In this document: positions 8,516 through 17,055 of the stretch, one piece after another
Numbering within the stretch: the first letter of the stretch is position 1
Layout of the letters: the number at the start of each line of letters is the position of its first letter
Assembly (NCBI RefSeq): GCF_022848905.1
Contig: NZ_JAFIRA010000030.1
Location: 1-46,921 of the forward strand
Origin: Thermostichus vulcanus str. 'Rupite'
GTDB taxonomy: Bacteria; Cyanobacteriota; Cyanobacteriia; Thermostichales; Thermostichaceae
Direction: 5' to 3'
Length of the DNA stretch: 46,921 nt
Position numbers and translations under genes: made by a program
The notes under the pieces: model-generated
Told to the model about the DNA's origin: nothing
What the model saw: only the letters and a program-made list of their open reading frames with translations
Databases searched by the model: none

Positions 8516-8710
8516 TTAGGCAGCGTAGCTGACGATGCGCGGTTCAGCCTGTACCTGCCCCTCGAGCAAGGCGAGCGTCAGCTGATCGATGGCATCTAGG
8601 TCGAGTTCACTGTAAAGTTGCTGCCAGAGCAGGTGGTTGATTTGGGATTCTTGCTCACGGGTCAAGTAGGCTCGCTGTAGAGCAGATTCGACAATCAGGC
8701 GGATAGACAT
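8516..8710 (-). CDS. Small conserved-type protein, paralogue of the previous gene
   Basis: 64 residues from ATG 8710 (MSIRLIVESALQRAYLT). Helical, acidic C-terminal half, with YSELDLDAIDQLTLALLEGQVQ-like spacing matching the protein at 8164-8370. Function unknown. The pair lies alone between the permease and the divergent GNAT gene, which starts at 8857. Confidence 0.65.
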   Translation of the reverse strand: MSIRLIVESALQRAYLTREQESQINHLLWQQLYSELDLDAIDQLTLALLEGQVQAEPRIVSYAA

Positions 8711-8856
8711 GGTCGTGGTGGAATTCAACTGTCCCTATTGGACTCGATGGGAGTGGGGTGGGGCAGTGATATCGGTCAGTCTGTGATCCCAATCAGGCTT
8801 GTCTATAACAGGGATATGCCTGACTACAATCAGATAGGATTTACTGCTTGTCCTGA

Positions 8857-9336
8857 ATGCAGATTGAGATTCGCCCGGTGGAAAACTCCGATAGTGCTGC
8901 TTTGCTCCACATCTTAGAAGTGGTCTTTGCCGAATATCCGGGTTGTGTGTTGGATCTAGAGGAAGTTCCCGAGTTGCTTCAGCCAGCCACCGCTTTTGCC
9001 CATCTCGGAGGCTCCCTGTGGGTGGCACAACAGGAGGAGCAGGTGGTGGGGTGTGTGGGGATGGTTCCCACCGAAACGCCAGAGCGAATGGAATTAAAAA
9101 AGCTTTACACCCTCCCAAGGGTGCGTGGCAAGGGTTTGGGGCGGCGGCTCATTGAACAGGTGGAAGCAGAAGCCCGACACCAGCAGGCAAAGTACGTCCA
9201 TCTCTGGACAGATACCCGCTTCACCACAGCCCATCGAGTCTATGAACGGCTAGGCTACGCACGGCTGCCCGAAACCCGCAAGCTCTATGACCGCAGCAAC
9301 TCGGTGGAGTATCACTACGAAAAGCGCCTGCGTTAG
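8857..9336 (+). CDS. GNAT-family N-acetyltransferase
   Basis: 159 residues from ATG 8857. Classic GNAT layout: IEIRPVENSD at the N-terminus, VVGCVGMVP (strand 4), KKLYTLPRVRGKGLGRRLIEQV with the acetyl-CoA pyrophosphate loop R-G-K-G-L-G near residue 90, and TAHRVYERLGYARLPET, the usual C-terminal Tyr/Gly region. It would acetylate an amine of a small molecule or protein; the target is not deducible. Its TAG stop is two bases before the ATG of the DAO oxidase, so the two are an operon. Confidence 0.88.
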   Translation: MQIEIRPVENSDSAALLHILEVVFAEYPGCVLDLEEVPELLQPATAFAHLGGSLWVAQQEEQVVGCVGMVPTETPERMELKKLYTLPRVRGKGLGRRLIEQVEAEARHQQAKYVHLWTDTRFTTAHRVYERLGYARLPETRKLYDRSNSVEYHYEKRLR

Positions 9337-9338
9337 GG

Positions 9339-10481
9339 ATGCCGCCTTTGAACTGTGATGTGGTGGTGATTGGCTGCGGGGTAGTGGGTTGTGCCATTGC
9401 CTATGAGCTGGCTGTTGCTGGCCTATCGGTCATTGGAATAGATGCCGGGGATCCGGCGGCAGGCTCTACGGGAGCAGCCCTAGGGGTATTGGTGGGAATC
9501 TCTAGCCAGCAGCCCAGTGGGGATGTGGTGAATTTGCGTCTCAAAAGCCTGGAGCGGTTTGATCCCTTAATTGCCCGATTGGAGGCAGATCTGGGCCGCA
9601 GCTTGCCGGTGAATCGACGGGGCCTGCTGCAGTTGCTCAAGGAGGGAGAAGCGGAGACTTGGCAGGCCACGCTTCTGGCCCGTCAGGCGGCTGGCTATCC
9701 CCTGCACCTGTTAAGCCCTTCCGAGGTGGGATCCCTGCAGCCAGGGTTGCGAACGGATCGGGTTGGGGCGATTTTCTCCCCTCAGGATCGGCAAATCCAA
9801 CCCAAGCTCCTGACCCAGGCCCTGTTCGAGGCCGCCCAACGACAGGGGGCCCGCTTCTTCTTTCATCAGCCTGTACAGCGGTTTAAGCGCAGTCCGGATC
9901 CCCCCTTTCGTGTCCACGTTGTCTACACCCCAGATCTCACCCTCTCGGCTGGGCAGGTGGTTCTCGCTGCCGGGTTGGGGAGTTCACCGCTGGCGGATGA
10001 GCTGGGTCTGCGGGTACCCCTACAAGCCGTGAAAGGACAAGCGCTGCGAATCAAAGCTCCCAACCTCTTGCTGGGGCCGGTGATCACCGATGAAGATTTG
10101 CATTTGGTGCCCTTGGGGGATGGATCCCTGTGGGTAGGGGCAACGGTGGAGTTCCATGCCCCGCAGCCTCAGCCAACGCTGCTGGCGTTACAGGATGTGC
10201 TGGCTCGTGCCATTGCGCTTTGTCCAGCTCTAGCAGAAGCCACCCTCATGGAGCACTGGGCAGGCCAACGTCCCCGACCTGCAGGCCAAAGGGCCCCCAT
10301 TCTGGGGTTTGCTCCAGGTTATACCAATCTCTGCTTGGCAACAGGCCATTATCGCAATGGGGTGTTGCTGGCTCCCATTACTGCTGCCATTACGCGGGAT
10401 TTGCTGCTGAAGGGGGAAACAGAGTTGTGTGATCTGGAGCAATTCACTCTGAGAAAGAGGGAAGAGGCAAGCCCCCTTTAG
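9339..10481 (+). CDS. FAD-dependent oxidoreductase, DAO family (glycine oxidase/ThiO-like)
   Basis: 380 residues. A Rossmann FAD motif (VVIGCGVVGCAIAYELA, residues 9-25) with acidic strand end GIDAGDP; a second FAD region VLAAGLGSS; a C-terminal GHYRNGVLLAP motif characteristic of glycine/sarcosine oxidase relatives. Such enzymes oxidise amino acids to imino acids with O2. ThiO in thiamine synthesis is one option, but no thiazole-synthase gene adjoins, so I leave it unnamed. Cotranscribed with the GNAT gene. Its 3' end overlaps the convergent alpha/beta hydrolase by 38 bases. Confidence 0.85.
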   Translation: MPPLNCDVVVIGCGVVGCAIAYELAVAGLSVIGIDAGDPAAGSTGAALGVLVGISSQQPSGDVVNLRLKSLERFDPLIARLEADLGRSLPVNRRGLLQLLKEGEAETWQATLLARQAAGYPLHLLSPSEVGSLQPGLRTDRVGAIFSPQDRQIQPKLLTQALFEAAQRQGARFFFHQPVQRFKRSPDPPFRVHVVYTPDLTLSAGQVVLAAGLGSSPLADELGLRVPLQAVKGQALRIKAPNLLLGPVITDEDLHLVPLGDGSLWVGATVEFHAPQPQPTLLALQDVLARAIALCPALAEATLMEHWAGQRPRPAGQRAPILGFAPGYTNLCLATGHYRNGVLLAPITAAITRDLLLKGETELCDLEQFTLRKREEASPL

Positions 10482-11478
10482 GTTGCTGACTTTGTTGTTG
10501 ATATCTCGCTGTTGTCTTCTTGATAGCGTTCGTTGTTGAAATCGAGGTTGAGATCGAGGTCAGGAACTCTTGAATCAAAGGTAAAACTGACTCAGCATGA
10601 AAGGCAGGGATGGCATGACTGGCTGCAGGCAGGATTTTGAGCTGCGCCTCAGGGATCCGCTCCGCATAGGTTTGGCAGTGCCAGAGGGGAATCGTGTCAT
10701 CCTCTTCCGCCGCAATCACCAGTGTTGGGGCTTGAATGCGATGGATCTGATTTTCAACGGTATCGACGGCATCTTCCGGACGCAGACGGTGCAACAGAAA
10801 TTGTCGAGCGACTGGCTGCTGGCGCAGGGATCCCCGTAACCAGAGGATTTGAGCCAGTCGATCCTCCTGATGCCACCAGCGGGCCAGAGGGATAGCCGCC
10901 TGCAAAAGTCTATCCACCCAAGGGGTTTCCCACAGCAAAGGCCGCAAATGGTTATACCGCCCCACAAAGCTATCGTCGCGGATCCCGGCAGGAGCCAACA
11001 AAACCAATCCCTGTAATGGGTAGCGCACCCCATAGGCCGCCCCCACCCATCCCCCAAAGGAATGGCCCACCAGCACCAGCGAGGATAAGCCCAACGCCTG
11101 CACAAAACCCCGCACAAACTCCACTTCTGCAGCAATGTCGTAGCGCAAAGCCGGTTGGCTCGACTGACCAAACCCCAACAAATCCAGGGCAATACAACGG
11201 TAATCGGATCCCAACCGTTGCATGATTGGCCACCAGTTGGCATGGGTAGCCATAAAGCCGTGCAGAAATAGCACCGGCATCCCGGATCCCCACTCTCGGT
11301 AAGCCGCCCAGCAGGACTCTGCACCTGGAATGTTCAATCCATCCAGTTTCACCCGCTGCAGCGGGATCCCTTGAATATCAGCTCGTAACTCCGCTAGGCG
11401 CCGTGCTAGAGGCAGCCGTTCCATCAACTCTTGCATTGCTCTTGCCGAGTGCTCAGCCCTGTTTATGCGATTAGCCAT
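10444..11478 (-). CDS. Alpha/beta hydrolase
   Basis: 344 residues. An oxyanion-type LFLHGF strand (70-75), nucleophile elbow VGHSFGGW (Ser140), acid in AAEEDDT (Asp260/261) and ASHAIP (His288) form a complete catalytic triad. A cap region with Trp-rich segments (WETPWVDR, RWWHQED) follows residue 170. The C-terminal ~35 residues are low-complexity Ser/Thr/Gln and overlap the 3' end of the convergent DAO gene. It may be an esterase, haloperoxidase-like or carotenoid/chlorophyll-related hydrolase; the sequence does not decide. The rbcR stop lies 18 bases upstream on the same strand. Confidence 0.88.
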   Translation of the reverse strand: MANRINRAEHSARAMQELMERLPLARRLAELRADIQGIPLQRVKLDGLNIPGAESCWAAYREWGSGMPVLFLHGFMATHANWWPIMQRLGSDYRCIALDLLGFGQSSQPALRYDIAAEVEFVRGFVQALGLSSLVLVGHSFGGWVGAAYGVRYPLQGLVLLAPAGIRDDSFVGRYNHLRPLLWETPWVDRLLQAAIPLARWWHQEDRLAQILWLRGSLRQQPVARQFLLHRLRPEDAVDTVENQIHRIQAPTLVIAAEEDDTIPLWHCQTYAERIPEAQLKILPAASHAIPAFHAESVLPLIQEFLTSISTSISTTNAIKKTTARYQQQSQQPKGGLPLPSFSE

Positions 11479-11496
11479 CTCTTCTTCAGATCAACT

Positions 11497-12444
11497 TCAG
11501 ATCAACTGCAAATGGGGAGGAGGCGTTTTCAGCCAGTCTTGACGCGTCAGTAGCCCCTGCCGGAACCCAGTGGCCGCCTGCGATTGGTACCGCTCCGGGT
11601 TAAAGGCCAACCAAAGGGTACGCCGCACCTGTAACCCTTCTACCGACAGCTTCTGCAGCCGCCCCTGTTCCAGATCGGATCCCACTGCCACCACCGACAA
11701 AAAGGCCACCCCCAAGCCCGCCTGCACAGCATTTTTGATCGCTTCGATGGAGCTGAGTTCCAGTTGCACATCCAGTTCAGAAGGATTGATACCGTGACGA
11801 TCCAACACCCGGTCAATGGTCTGGCGAGTGGAAGAGTGGGGATCCAGGGTGATAAACGGTAAAGTCAATAGATCCGCAATGGAGAGGGAATGGATGGCCG
11901 AACTAGGGGAACTAACCAAGACATATTCATCCTCCGCCAGGGCAGTCACCTTCAGGTTTTTTTGCAAATCAAACGGGATCTCACCCCCGACAATTGCCAC
12001 ATCCAATTGCCCTTCCGCCAGCTTCTGGGCAATCCGCCGGGTGGATTGCACCAACAATTGCACCGAAATGTGGGGATAGCTGCGGTGATACTGAGCAATC
12101 AAAGAAGGCATCACATAGGTACCTACCGTTTGGCTGGCCCCCAAAACCAGGTGCCCCCGCCGCATATCCTGTAGATCCGCCAGGGCTTGGGTGGTTTCCC
12201 GACACAACTTGAGAATGCGCTCGCCATACTGCACCAGAATTTGCCCTGCATCCGTCAACTGCACTTTGCGCCCGCCCCGGTCAAACAGCACAACCCCCAA
12301 CTGTCGCTCCAGGTTTTGGATCTGCAGACTGACGGCAGGCTGGGAGACAAACAAACTATCGGCAGCACGGCGAAAACTGCCCTGCTGAGCAATCGCCCGC
12401 ACAATGAGTAACTGATCCAAAGTAAACGGCAATTCATCCGCCAT
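11497..12444 (-). CDS. rbcR: LysR-family regulator, RbcR-type
   Basis: 315 residues from ATG 12444, with GGAG seven bases upstream. The N-terminal winged HTH (FTLDQLLIVRAIAQQGSFRR, then AADSLFVSQPAVSLQIQNLE) is very close to cyanobacterial RbcR/CbbR, and the effector domain begins at RGHLVLGASQTVGTYVMPSL, the family's hallmark. RbcR proteins control Rubisco and carbon-fixation genes; close paralogues (NdhR, CmpR) control inorganic-carbon uptake, so the exact regulon is inferred. No carbon-fixation gene lies next to it. It is transcribed toward the alpha/beta hydrolase. Confidence 0.85.
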   Translation of the reverse strand: MADELPFTLDQLLIVRAIAQQGSFRRAADSLFVSQPAVSLQIQNLERQLGVVLFDRGGRKVQLTDAGQILVQYGERILKLCRETTQALADLQDMRRGHLVLGASQTVGTYVMPSLIAQYHRSYPHISVQLLVQSTRRIAQKLAEGQLDVAIVGGEIPFDLQKNLKVTALAEDEYVLVSSPSSAIHSLSIADLLTLPFITLDPHSSTRQTIDRVLDRHGINPSELDVQLELSSIEAIKNAVQAGLGVAFLSVVAVGSDLEQGRLQKLSVEGLQVRRTLWLAFNPERYQSQAATGFRQGLLTRQDWLKTPPPHLQLI

Positions 12445-12617
12445 AGGGAACTCCAAAAACCACTGCGGGATCCCTGGCAACTCTCCAAGCGACACAACAG
12501 CCTATGGTTCGTAGATTAATTGGTCTGGTCTTAGCAATATGTTTCGACAACCCAGCTTAGCCCGCCCCTGAGAACCCGTATCAGATCATCATAGATAAGC
12601 AAGAGTCCGTAAACTAC

Positions 12618-12637
12618 CCGACGCTATGCCTACGGCA
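12618..12637 (+). repeat. Small dispersed repeat, family C, copy 1
   Basis: CCGACGCTATGCCTACGGCA, matched 19 of 20 at 14013-14032 in the same orientation. The two copies bracket the tnpB relic. The hairpin CGCTAGG-CGAACAC-CCTAGCG (12638-12658) follows directly and spans the tnpB stop codon. Confidence 0.55.
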
Positions 12638-12747
12638 CGCTAGGCGAACACCCTAGCGGGTAGAGCGCGGGCTTTCAGTAGCCCTCCAGTTATCTGGCAA
12701 AATAACCAGGAACCTCCAGGGCGGTTTACGAGCGCCCCGATTGCTTG

Positions 12748-12770
12748 GTCGCGCCAGCGGTGCGGAGCAC
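12748..12770. repeat. Small dispersed repeat, family A, copy 3 (in tnpB)
   Basis: GTCGCGCCAGCGG then TGCGGAGCAC; about 20 of 23 positions match the copy at 13323-13348. Lies in frame near the TnpB C-terminus. Confidence 0.45.
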
Positions 12771-12957
12771 GAATATTCTTGGCACCGTTAAAGTCCGCAT
12801 CCCCATGCCAACCACAATGCCCACACTGGAACTGCTTACCACTCCGATACGACTGGCCGGGATCAGGATGAATGTGCAGGCAGCAGTGGCAGGTTTGGCT
12901 GGTGTATCTAGGATCCACAAACACAACCCTGACCCCAGACCGCAACGCCTTGTAGCC

Positions 12958-12987
12958 GATGACCCTCCGGGTCGTCCGGAGGACGAT
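12958..12987. repeat. Small dispersed palindromic repeat, family B, copy 1 (in tnpB)
   Basis: 30 bases built on the hairpin CCTCCGG-GTCGT-CCGGAGG. It is matched at 29 of 30 positions at 30714-30743. Here it encodes VLRTTRRVIG within TnpB. Confidence 0.7.
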
Positions 12988-13322
12988 AAACAACCTCAAC
13001 TGGTGGAACGCCCAACTGTTACTGCGTCTGCGCTCGGTCTTGTTGCGAGGCTGTTGATTCGTCCGTTCCCGGATCCCTGTCAAATCTTCCAGTGCAATGC
13101 TGGCAGAAAGGGCTTCGGCGGCTTCAACGATGCGTTTGGAAACGTTGTGGTTGACCCAACTTTGGAACCGACGCTCACGGCCAGACAGCTGTTGCAGCAG
13201 TTGACGGCATCGCCGCCTAGAACTGCGTGTGCCCTTACTAGCCTTGTGCTGGAGCTTGGCTCTCAAGTCGGCAAAGTGGTCACGAACCTTAGTTATGTCC
13301 TTTCCATTCCAGTGCTGTCCCT

Positions 13323-13348
13323 CCGTTCGCGTTAGCGGTGCGGAGCAC
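13323..13348. repeat. Small dispersed repeat, family A, copy 2 (in tnpB)
   Basis: Shares 22 of 26 positions with 904-929. It encodes the APLTRTE stretch lying between the GVDLGRTDIA motif and WNGKDI, where TnpB relatives usually have only a short turn. Confidence 0.6.
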
Positions 13349-13908
13349 TGTGTGTGAGCAATATCCGTCCGCCCCAAATCCACCCCCAAAACCTTATCCC
13401 CGCCTTGCGGCTCGGGTGGCTTGGACTCCAAGCAAACCTGGATGTAGTAGGAGCCGTCTCGCCGTTTGACCAGGGTTGCGGACTTGGGGTGAGAACCGGC
13501 CAGCATTCCTCTTTGGTAGTTGCCGATGGCCAGCCCAAACCGCTCACGACCCTCAACGGTAGTGAGCGAAACCGTCCAGTCCTTCTCCCGAAACGAGAAA
13601 ATCCGAGCGTCGTAGGTTACAAAGCTAGCTTTGAACCCTTTGACCGGACGGTTCTTGCGCTTAGCAGCTGTGCGAGACCCTGCAACTCGACGGCACACCT
13701 GTTGAGCCAAGTTGCTCGACAAGCCAAAACGAGCACGAATCTCGTAATAGCAAAGGGATTGCAGCTTGACCGCGTTGGCTATCTTCTCTGGCGTGTTCTG
13801 GTTCACCCAGTTCAGCGCTTGCCCAAAAGCATCCAATGTCGCATCTAGTTTTGTGGCTTGCGACTAGGACACCTTCAGCTTACAGGAGATAGTCAGGACT
13901 TGGTTCAT

Positions 13909-14493
13909 AGTCCTATTGTATCTCATCAGAACAGGGCTGCCTGTATGTTCGTTCTACCGGAGCACGTTAGATTCTTGTCCGGCTCCGTTCCTGTGCCAGA
14001 CTCGCATTCCTCCCGATGCTATGCCTACGGCAGAGCGCGGGGCTCCTGCTCCTTTAGCTGAGAAAACTGCTCGATGCTGCCCTGATAGTCTAGCTCCAGC
14101 GTTTGCTCGATATCCGAACGGCCAAAACAGAAAAAAACCCCATCGGAAGCCATTTTTGAAGAGATGGGATGTCCACATGAAGAGCCGCATTTGAGCGCCA
14201 ATTGCCCCGGTCAACTCGTAAAATAGACAGGGACTTGCAGCTCCACAAATCGGAAGCCTTGGGTTAACTGTACCCCTGGCCCGACACAGGCCCTTAGGGA
14301 TCCCAGCTGATGGAATCGCTCCCCAGGGGAAATGAGGAGGGTCTCATTTAGAGAAAGTTTAGAGAAAGCAAATGCTCCCGAAACCCCCGATGTAAGGGAT
14401 CCCAGTCAGAACTGGGGAGTTGTTTCAGCCTGTTGTTGAGGACTTGGCTCACGGGCACGCCAGCGATCCTAGCTTTGTACTTTGAGCTTAACC
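13909..14493. other. Non-coding stretch after the tnpB relic
   Basis: 585 bases without a supportable gene. It holds the second family C repeat (14013-14032) and scattered GGGATCCC sites. Open frames here lack starts, ribosome sites and coding-like composition. It may contain the transposon's left end, which I could not delimit. Confidence 0.4.
14013..14032 (+). repeat. Small dispersed repeat, family C, copy 2
   Basis: CCGATGCTATGCCTACGGCA; one mismatch to 12618-12637. Both copies are followed within 30 bases by AGAGCGCGGG. Confidence 0.55.
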
Positions 14494-15141
14494 CTAGCGA
14501 GGGCCATAGGTTGTCCAGTAGCCGCGCCCTTGTCTTTCTCCTGCGCTGGCCGCTTCGGAGAGGATGGTGCCGTACTTTAGGCCATCGGTTTGGGGCGACA
14601 ACCGGCCATGCCCCAAAAACAACATTTCCTGATTGATGAGGGTATTGGCTTGCCAAACGTAGGCGGGCAGTGTTGGGGCAGGGGCTAAGGCCGGATCCAA
14701 CTCCAAAAACACCTCACGACCCAGCAAAGAAGTCTGCAAGTATTGACCGGCATTGTAGACAGCCAGAGGGGTTTCTTCCCGCAACTCCGTCCAGTTGGGG
14801 TTAATCTGGTCCGGCAAAGGATCAATCCCGATCAGTTGCACCAACCGCAAAGTCAAATCCCCCTCGATCTGGACAAGTAGGGTGTTGTAGTTAACCACCC
14901 GAATCACTTCCGCTCGTTTTAGGGTGCGCAGATCCGGGCGTGCCACCAACGTTAAGGCCCAACTGGGCAAAGCTGAGAATATCAGGGGCAGAGCCAGCAG
15001 GCTTCCCCATTTGACAAGACTCCGTCCTACGGATGGGATCAGGGATTTACGGCGAGGGGAAGCAGGGACGGAACGCAGGGATTTTTGCATCATGGACTTC
15101 ACCCGTTGCATGGCAGATTTGGCAATAGTCGTGCTTCGCAT
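14494..15141 (-). CDS. Exported protein with degenerate staphylococcal-nuclease fold
   Basis: 215 residues from ATG 15141; a GTG at 15195 would add 18. A basic N-terminus and hydrophobic segment (LLALPLIFSALPSWA) form a signal peptide with cleavage likely after SWA. The mature part follows the SNase pattern (EVIRVVNYNTLLVQ, LRLVQLIGID, AYVWQANTLINQEML, GHGRLS). However, the catalytic Asp-Thr-Pro-Glu stretch reads DPLPDQ and the usual Gly-Arg before AYVW reads PTLP, so the glutamate and second arginine of active nuclease are missing. Probably a non-catalytic relative. It lies downstream of lpxD on the same strand with a 237-base gap. Confidence 0.7.
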   Translation of the reverse strand: MRSTTIAKSAMQRVKSMMQKSLRSVPASPRRKSLIPSVGRSLVKWGSLLALPLIFSALPSWALTLVARPDLRTLKRAEVIRVVNYNTLLVQIEGDLTLRLVQLIGIDPLPDQINPNWTELREETPLAVYNAGQYLQTSLLGREVFLELDPALAPAPTLPAYVWQANTLINQEMLFLGHGRLSPQTDGLKYGTILSEAASAGERQGRGYWTTYGPR

Positions 15142-15378
15142 GGTTGACTCTGAGATCTCACACCGCCCTGACACCGCAGCCCACTGAGTTTCCACCGCGC
15201 GGGATCCGGCTCACCTGCCGTCACTTTACAAAAAACTTGAGCGGATGGGTCAGAGTGGCCTCATTTTCAGCTGAGGGAGCAGACCCGGGTTCAAAAGCCC
15301 TTATGCGCGAGGAAGGGGTTCGAGACGGTGAGTTGGGTTACAGCCCTTGAATGCCCCGCAGTCGCGTGTCGCGTAGCA

Positions 15379-16434
15379 TTAGGGATCCTGCTTAAGGTCC
15401 CGGTCAAGGCCCAACCGATCTTCCAGTTCCGCCACACGGGCTTGCAATTTGCGTAAGCTGCGTTGCAAATCCGGCAGGTGCCGCAGGGCCGCCATGCTTT
15501 TTCGCCATTCGGATACCGGCTGATGGGGATAACCGGCCACCGTTTGCCCCGCCGGAATATCACTGGTGACACCCGTCTGGGCCGCAACCCGCACTCCATC
15601 CCCAATCTCGAGATGCCCTGCCAAGCCGGATTGTCCCGCCAAAATGACATGGTGACCCAGCTTCGTACCCCCGGCAAGGCCCACCTGCGCGATGATCACA
15701 CAGTCAGGGCCGGTCTTGACCCCATGGCCAATTTGCACCAGGTTGTCGATTTTGCTGCCTCGGCCAATGCGGGTTTCCCCCACCGCCGCCCGGTCAATGG
15801 TGGTGTTGCTGCCCACATCCACACCGTCTTCCAGCACCACCCGTCCTGCCTGTAACATCCGTCGCCAAGAGCCATCCGCCAGAGGAATATGACCGAAGCC
15901 ATCGTCCCCAATGACGGCCCCACTGTGAATCAGGCAGTCATCCCCAATTTCCGTGCGCTCGTGAATGACGCAGTTGGCGAACAGTTGACAACGGGATCCA
16001 ATCTGCACCTGCGGGTAAATCGTCACGTTGGCATGAATTTGCGTATGGTCGCCAATCTTTGCCCCCGCCATCACCACCACGTTCGCCCCAATCGCCACCC
16101 CTTCCCCCAGTTGCACACTCTCATCGATCACGGCTGTGGGATGGATCCCAGCCGGAGCCCGATAGGGTTGGTAGAACAGCTCGATCGCTTGGGCAAACAA
16201 CAGCCGCGGATCCCGGCCCCGCAGACAGGGGAGCGGGCGTGGCAAAGGGGTGGATTCTGCCACAATTACGGCACTGGCTTGGGTTTGCTCCAACAGGGGC
16301 AGGTAACGGGCCTCGCTCACAAAGCTCAACTCCCCTACCTGAGCCTCGGCCAAGCTGGCCACCCCGTGGATCTCCAGATGGGGATCCCCTTCATAGGTGC
16401 ATCCCAGCTTTTGGGCGATCTCCTGTAGCTGCAT
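15379..16434 (-). CDS. lpxD: UDP-3-O-acylglucosamine N-acyltransferase
   Basis: 351 residues; transfers an acyl chain from acyl-ACP to the glucosamine amine in lipid A synthesis, a cytoplasmic trimer. The N-terminal uridine-binding domain (MQLQEIAQKLGCTYEGDPHL... GELSFV) is followed by a long left-handed beta-helix of hexapeptide repeats (VIDESVQLGEGVAIGANVVV and so on). DNLVQIGHGV carries the catalytic His237. The C-terminus is a coiled helix (LQRSLRKLQARVAELEDRL). 24 bases downstream of the DUF4330 gene, same strand. Confidence 0.93.
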   Translation of the reverse strand: MQLQEIAQKLGCTYEGDPHLEIHGVASLAEAQVGELSFVSEARYLPLLEQTQASAVIVAESTPLPRPLPCLRGRDPRLLFAQAIELFYQPYRAPAGIHPTAVIDESVQLGEGVAIGANVVVMAGAKIGDHTQIHANVTIYPQVQIGSRCQLFANCVIHERTEIGDDCLIHSGAVIGDDGFGHIPLADGSWRRMLQAGRVVLEDGVDVGSNTTIDRAAVGETRIGRGSKIDNLVQIGHGVKTGPDCVIIAQVGLAGGTKLGHHVILAGQSGLAGHLEIGDGVRVAAQTGVTSDIPAGQTVAGYPHQPVSEWRKSMAALRHLPDLQRSLRKLQARVAELEDRLGLDRDLKQDP

Positions 16435-16458
16435 CGCGTTTCACACCGAAAGGGATCC

Positions 16459-16977
16459 CTAAGATTGCAGCAGCCGTACCTCCATGACGGTGCCGCGCAG
16501 GTTGTAGTCAAAGGTTTCTAACTCCAGCGGAACACCGATTTTGACGCGGTTGTTGCCCAAAACGATGCCACTGTCGGTACGCTGGCCGCGCCCTCGCAAG
16601 GTCAAGACCAAATCGAGGCGATAGGCTTCTGGATCCGGCAAATTCTGGACGCGACCATCCGGGAAGACCATCGGCACGGTCCGGCTGACATTCTCTACCC
16701 GCACCACTTCCACCTGACCATAGGGCTGGTTACGGATGATCAAATCGGCTTTATGCCCAGCCTGAAAAGGTTCCATGGAACGGCTGCTGATCCCGCGCAC
16801 GATCATGTCCACTTCCACCGGTACAGGGGATCCCCCGCCCACCTGCACCACGCTGCCCGCCTGCCGACCCGGGAAAAACAGAACGGCCGCAATCGCCACT
16901 ACCACAATCACCAGCGCCCCCAGATCCAGTAGGCTCACCCTGCCAAAAAGTCGCCCCTGCCCGTCAATCACCTGCAT
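16459..16977 (-). CDS. DUF4330-domain membrane-anchored protein
   Basis: 172 residues from ATG 16977 (MQVIDGQGRLFGRVSLLDLG), the normal start of this family. One transmembrane helix (ALVIVVVAIAAVLFF, ~22-36) anchors a periplasmic beta-rich domain (VEVDMIVRGISSRSMEPFQAG onward). Function unknown; DUF4330 is widespread in cyanobacteria. Its position between the beta-propeller gene and lpxD suggests an envelope role (inference). Confidence 0.85.
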   Translation of the reverse strand: MQVIDGQGRLFGRVSLLDLGALVIVVVAIAAVLFFPGRQAGSVVQVGGGSPVPVEVDMIVRGISSRSMEPFQAGHKADLIIRNQPYGQVEVVRVENVSRTVPMVFPDGRVQNLPDPEAYRLDLVLTLRGRGQRTDSGIVLGNNRVKIGVPLELETFDYNLRGTVMEVRLLQS

Positions 16978-17055
16978 TGTGACTTCCCTCGAACACACTG
17001 CTTCGATTCTAGGCAGGTTTGCCCCCATTCCCAACCGGGGGTTACCCCTGTTTCC

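Larger units (their letters stand above)
12640..13908 (-). pseudogene. tnpB: TnpB (IS200/IS605-type) relic with amber codon 15
   Basis: RNA-guided nuclease of IS200/IS605-type transposons. The natural start is ATG 13908 (MNQVLTISCKLKVS), but codon 15 (13864-13866) is TAG; the frame then continues SQATKLDATLDAF to 12640, 422 residues in all. RuvC-type residues remain: VDLGRTDIA (Asp), ALEDLTGIR (Glu) and GDADFNGAKNI (Asp), plus zinc cysteines TCHCC and QCGHCG. Three small dispersed repeats sit in frame: residues ~187-196 (13323-13348), ~308-317 (12958-12987) and ~380-387 (12748-12770). No tnpA gene is nearby. Without suppression, or reinitiation at TTG 13836, no full-length protein would be made. 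Confidence 0.8.

Noticed and set aside
8735-9118. 127-codon minus-strand frame
   Set aside because: Opposite the clear GNAT gene; composition (Pro/Arg/Ser) is not protein-like.
14348-14656. 102-codon minus-strand frame after the nuclease-like gene
   Set aside because: Overlaps the nuclease-like gene in another frame and has no family features.
15230-15378. tRNA-like strings such as GGGTTCAAAAGCCC between the nuclease-like gene and lpxD
   Set aside because: No cloverleaf can be built; no acceptor or anticodon stem fits.
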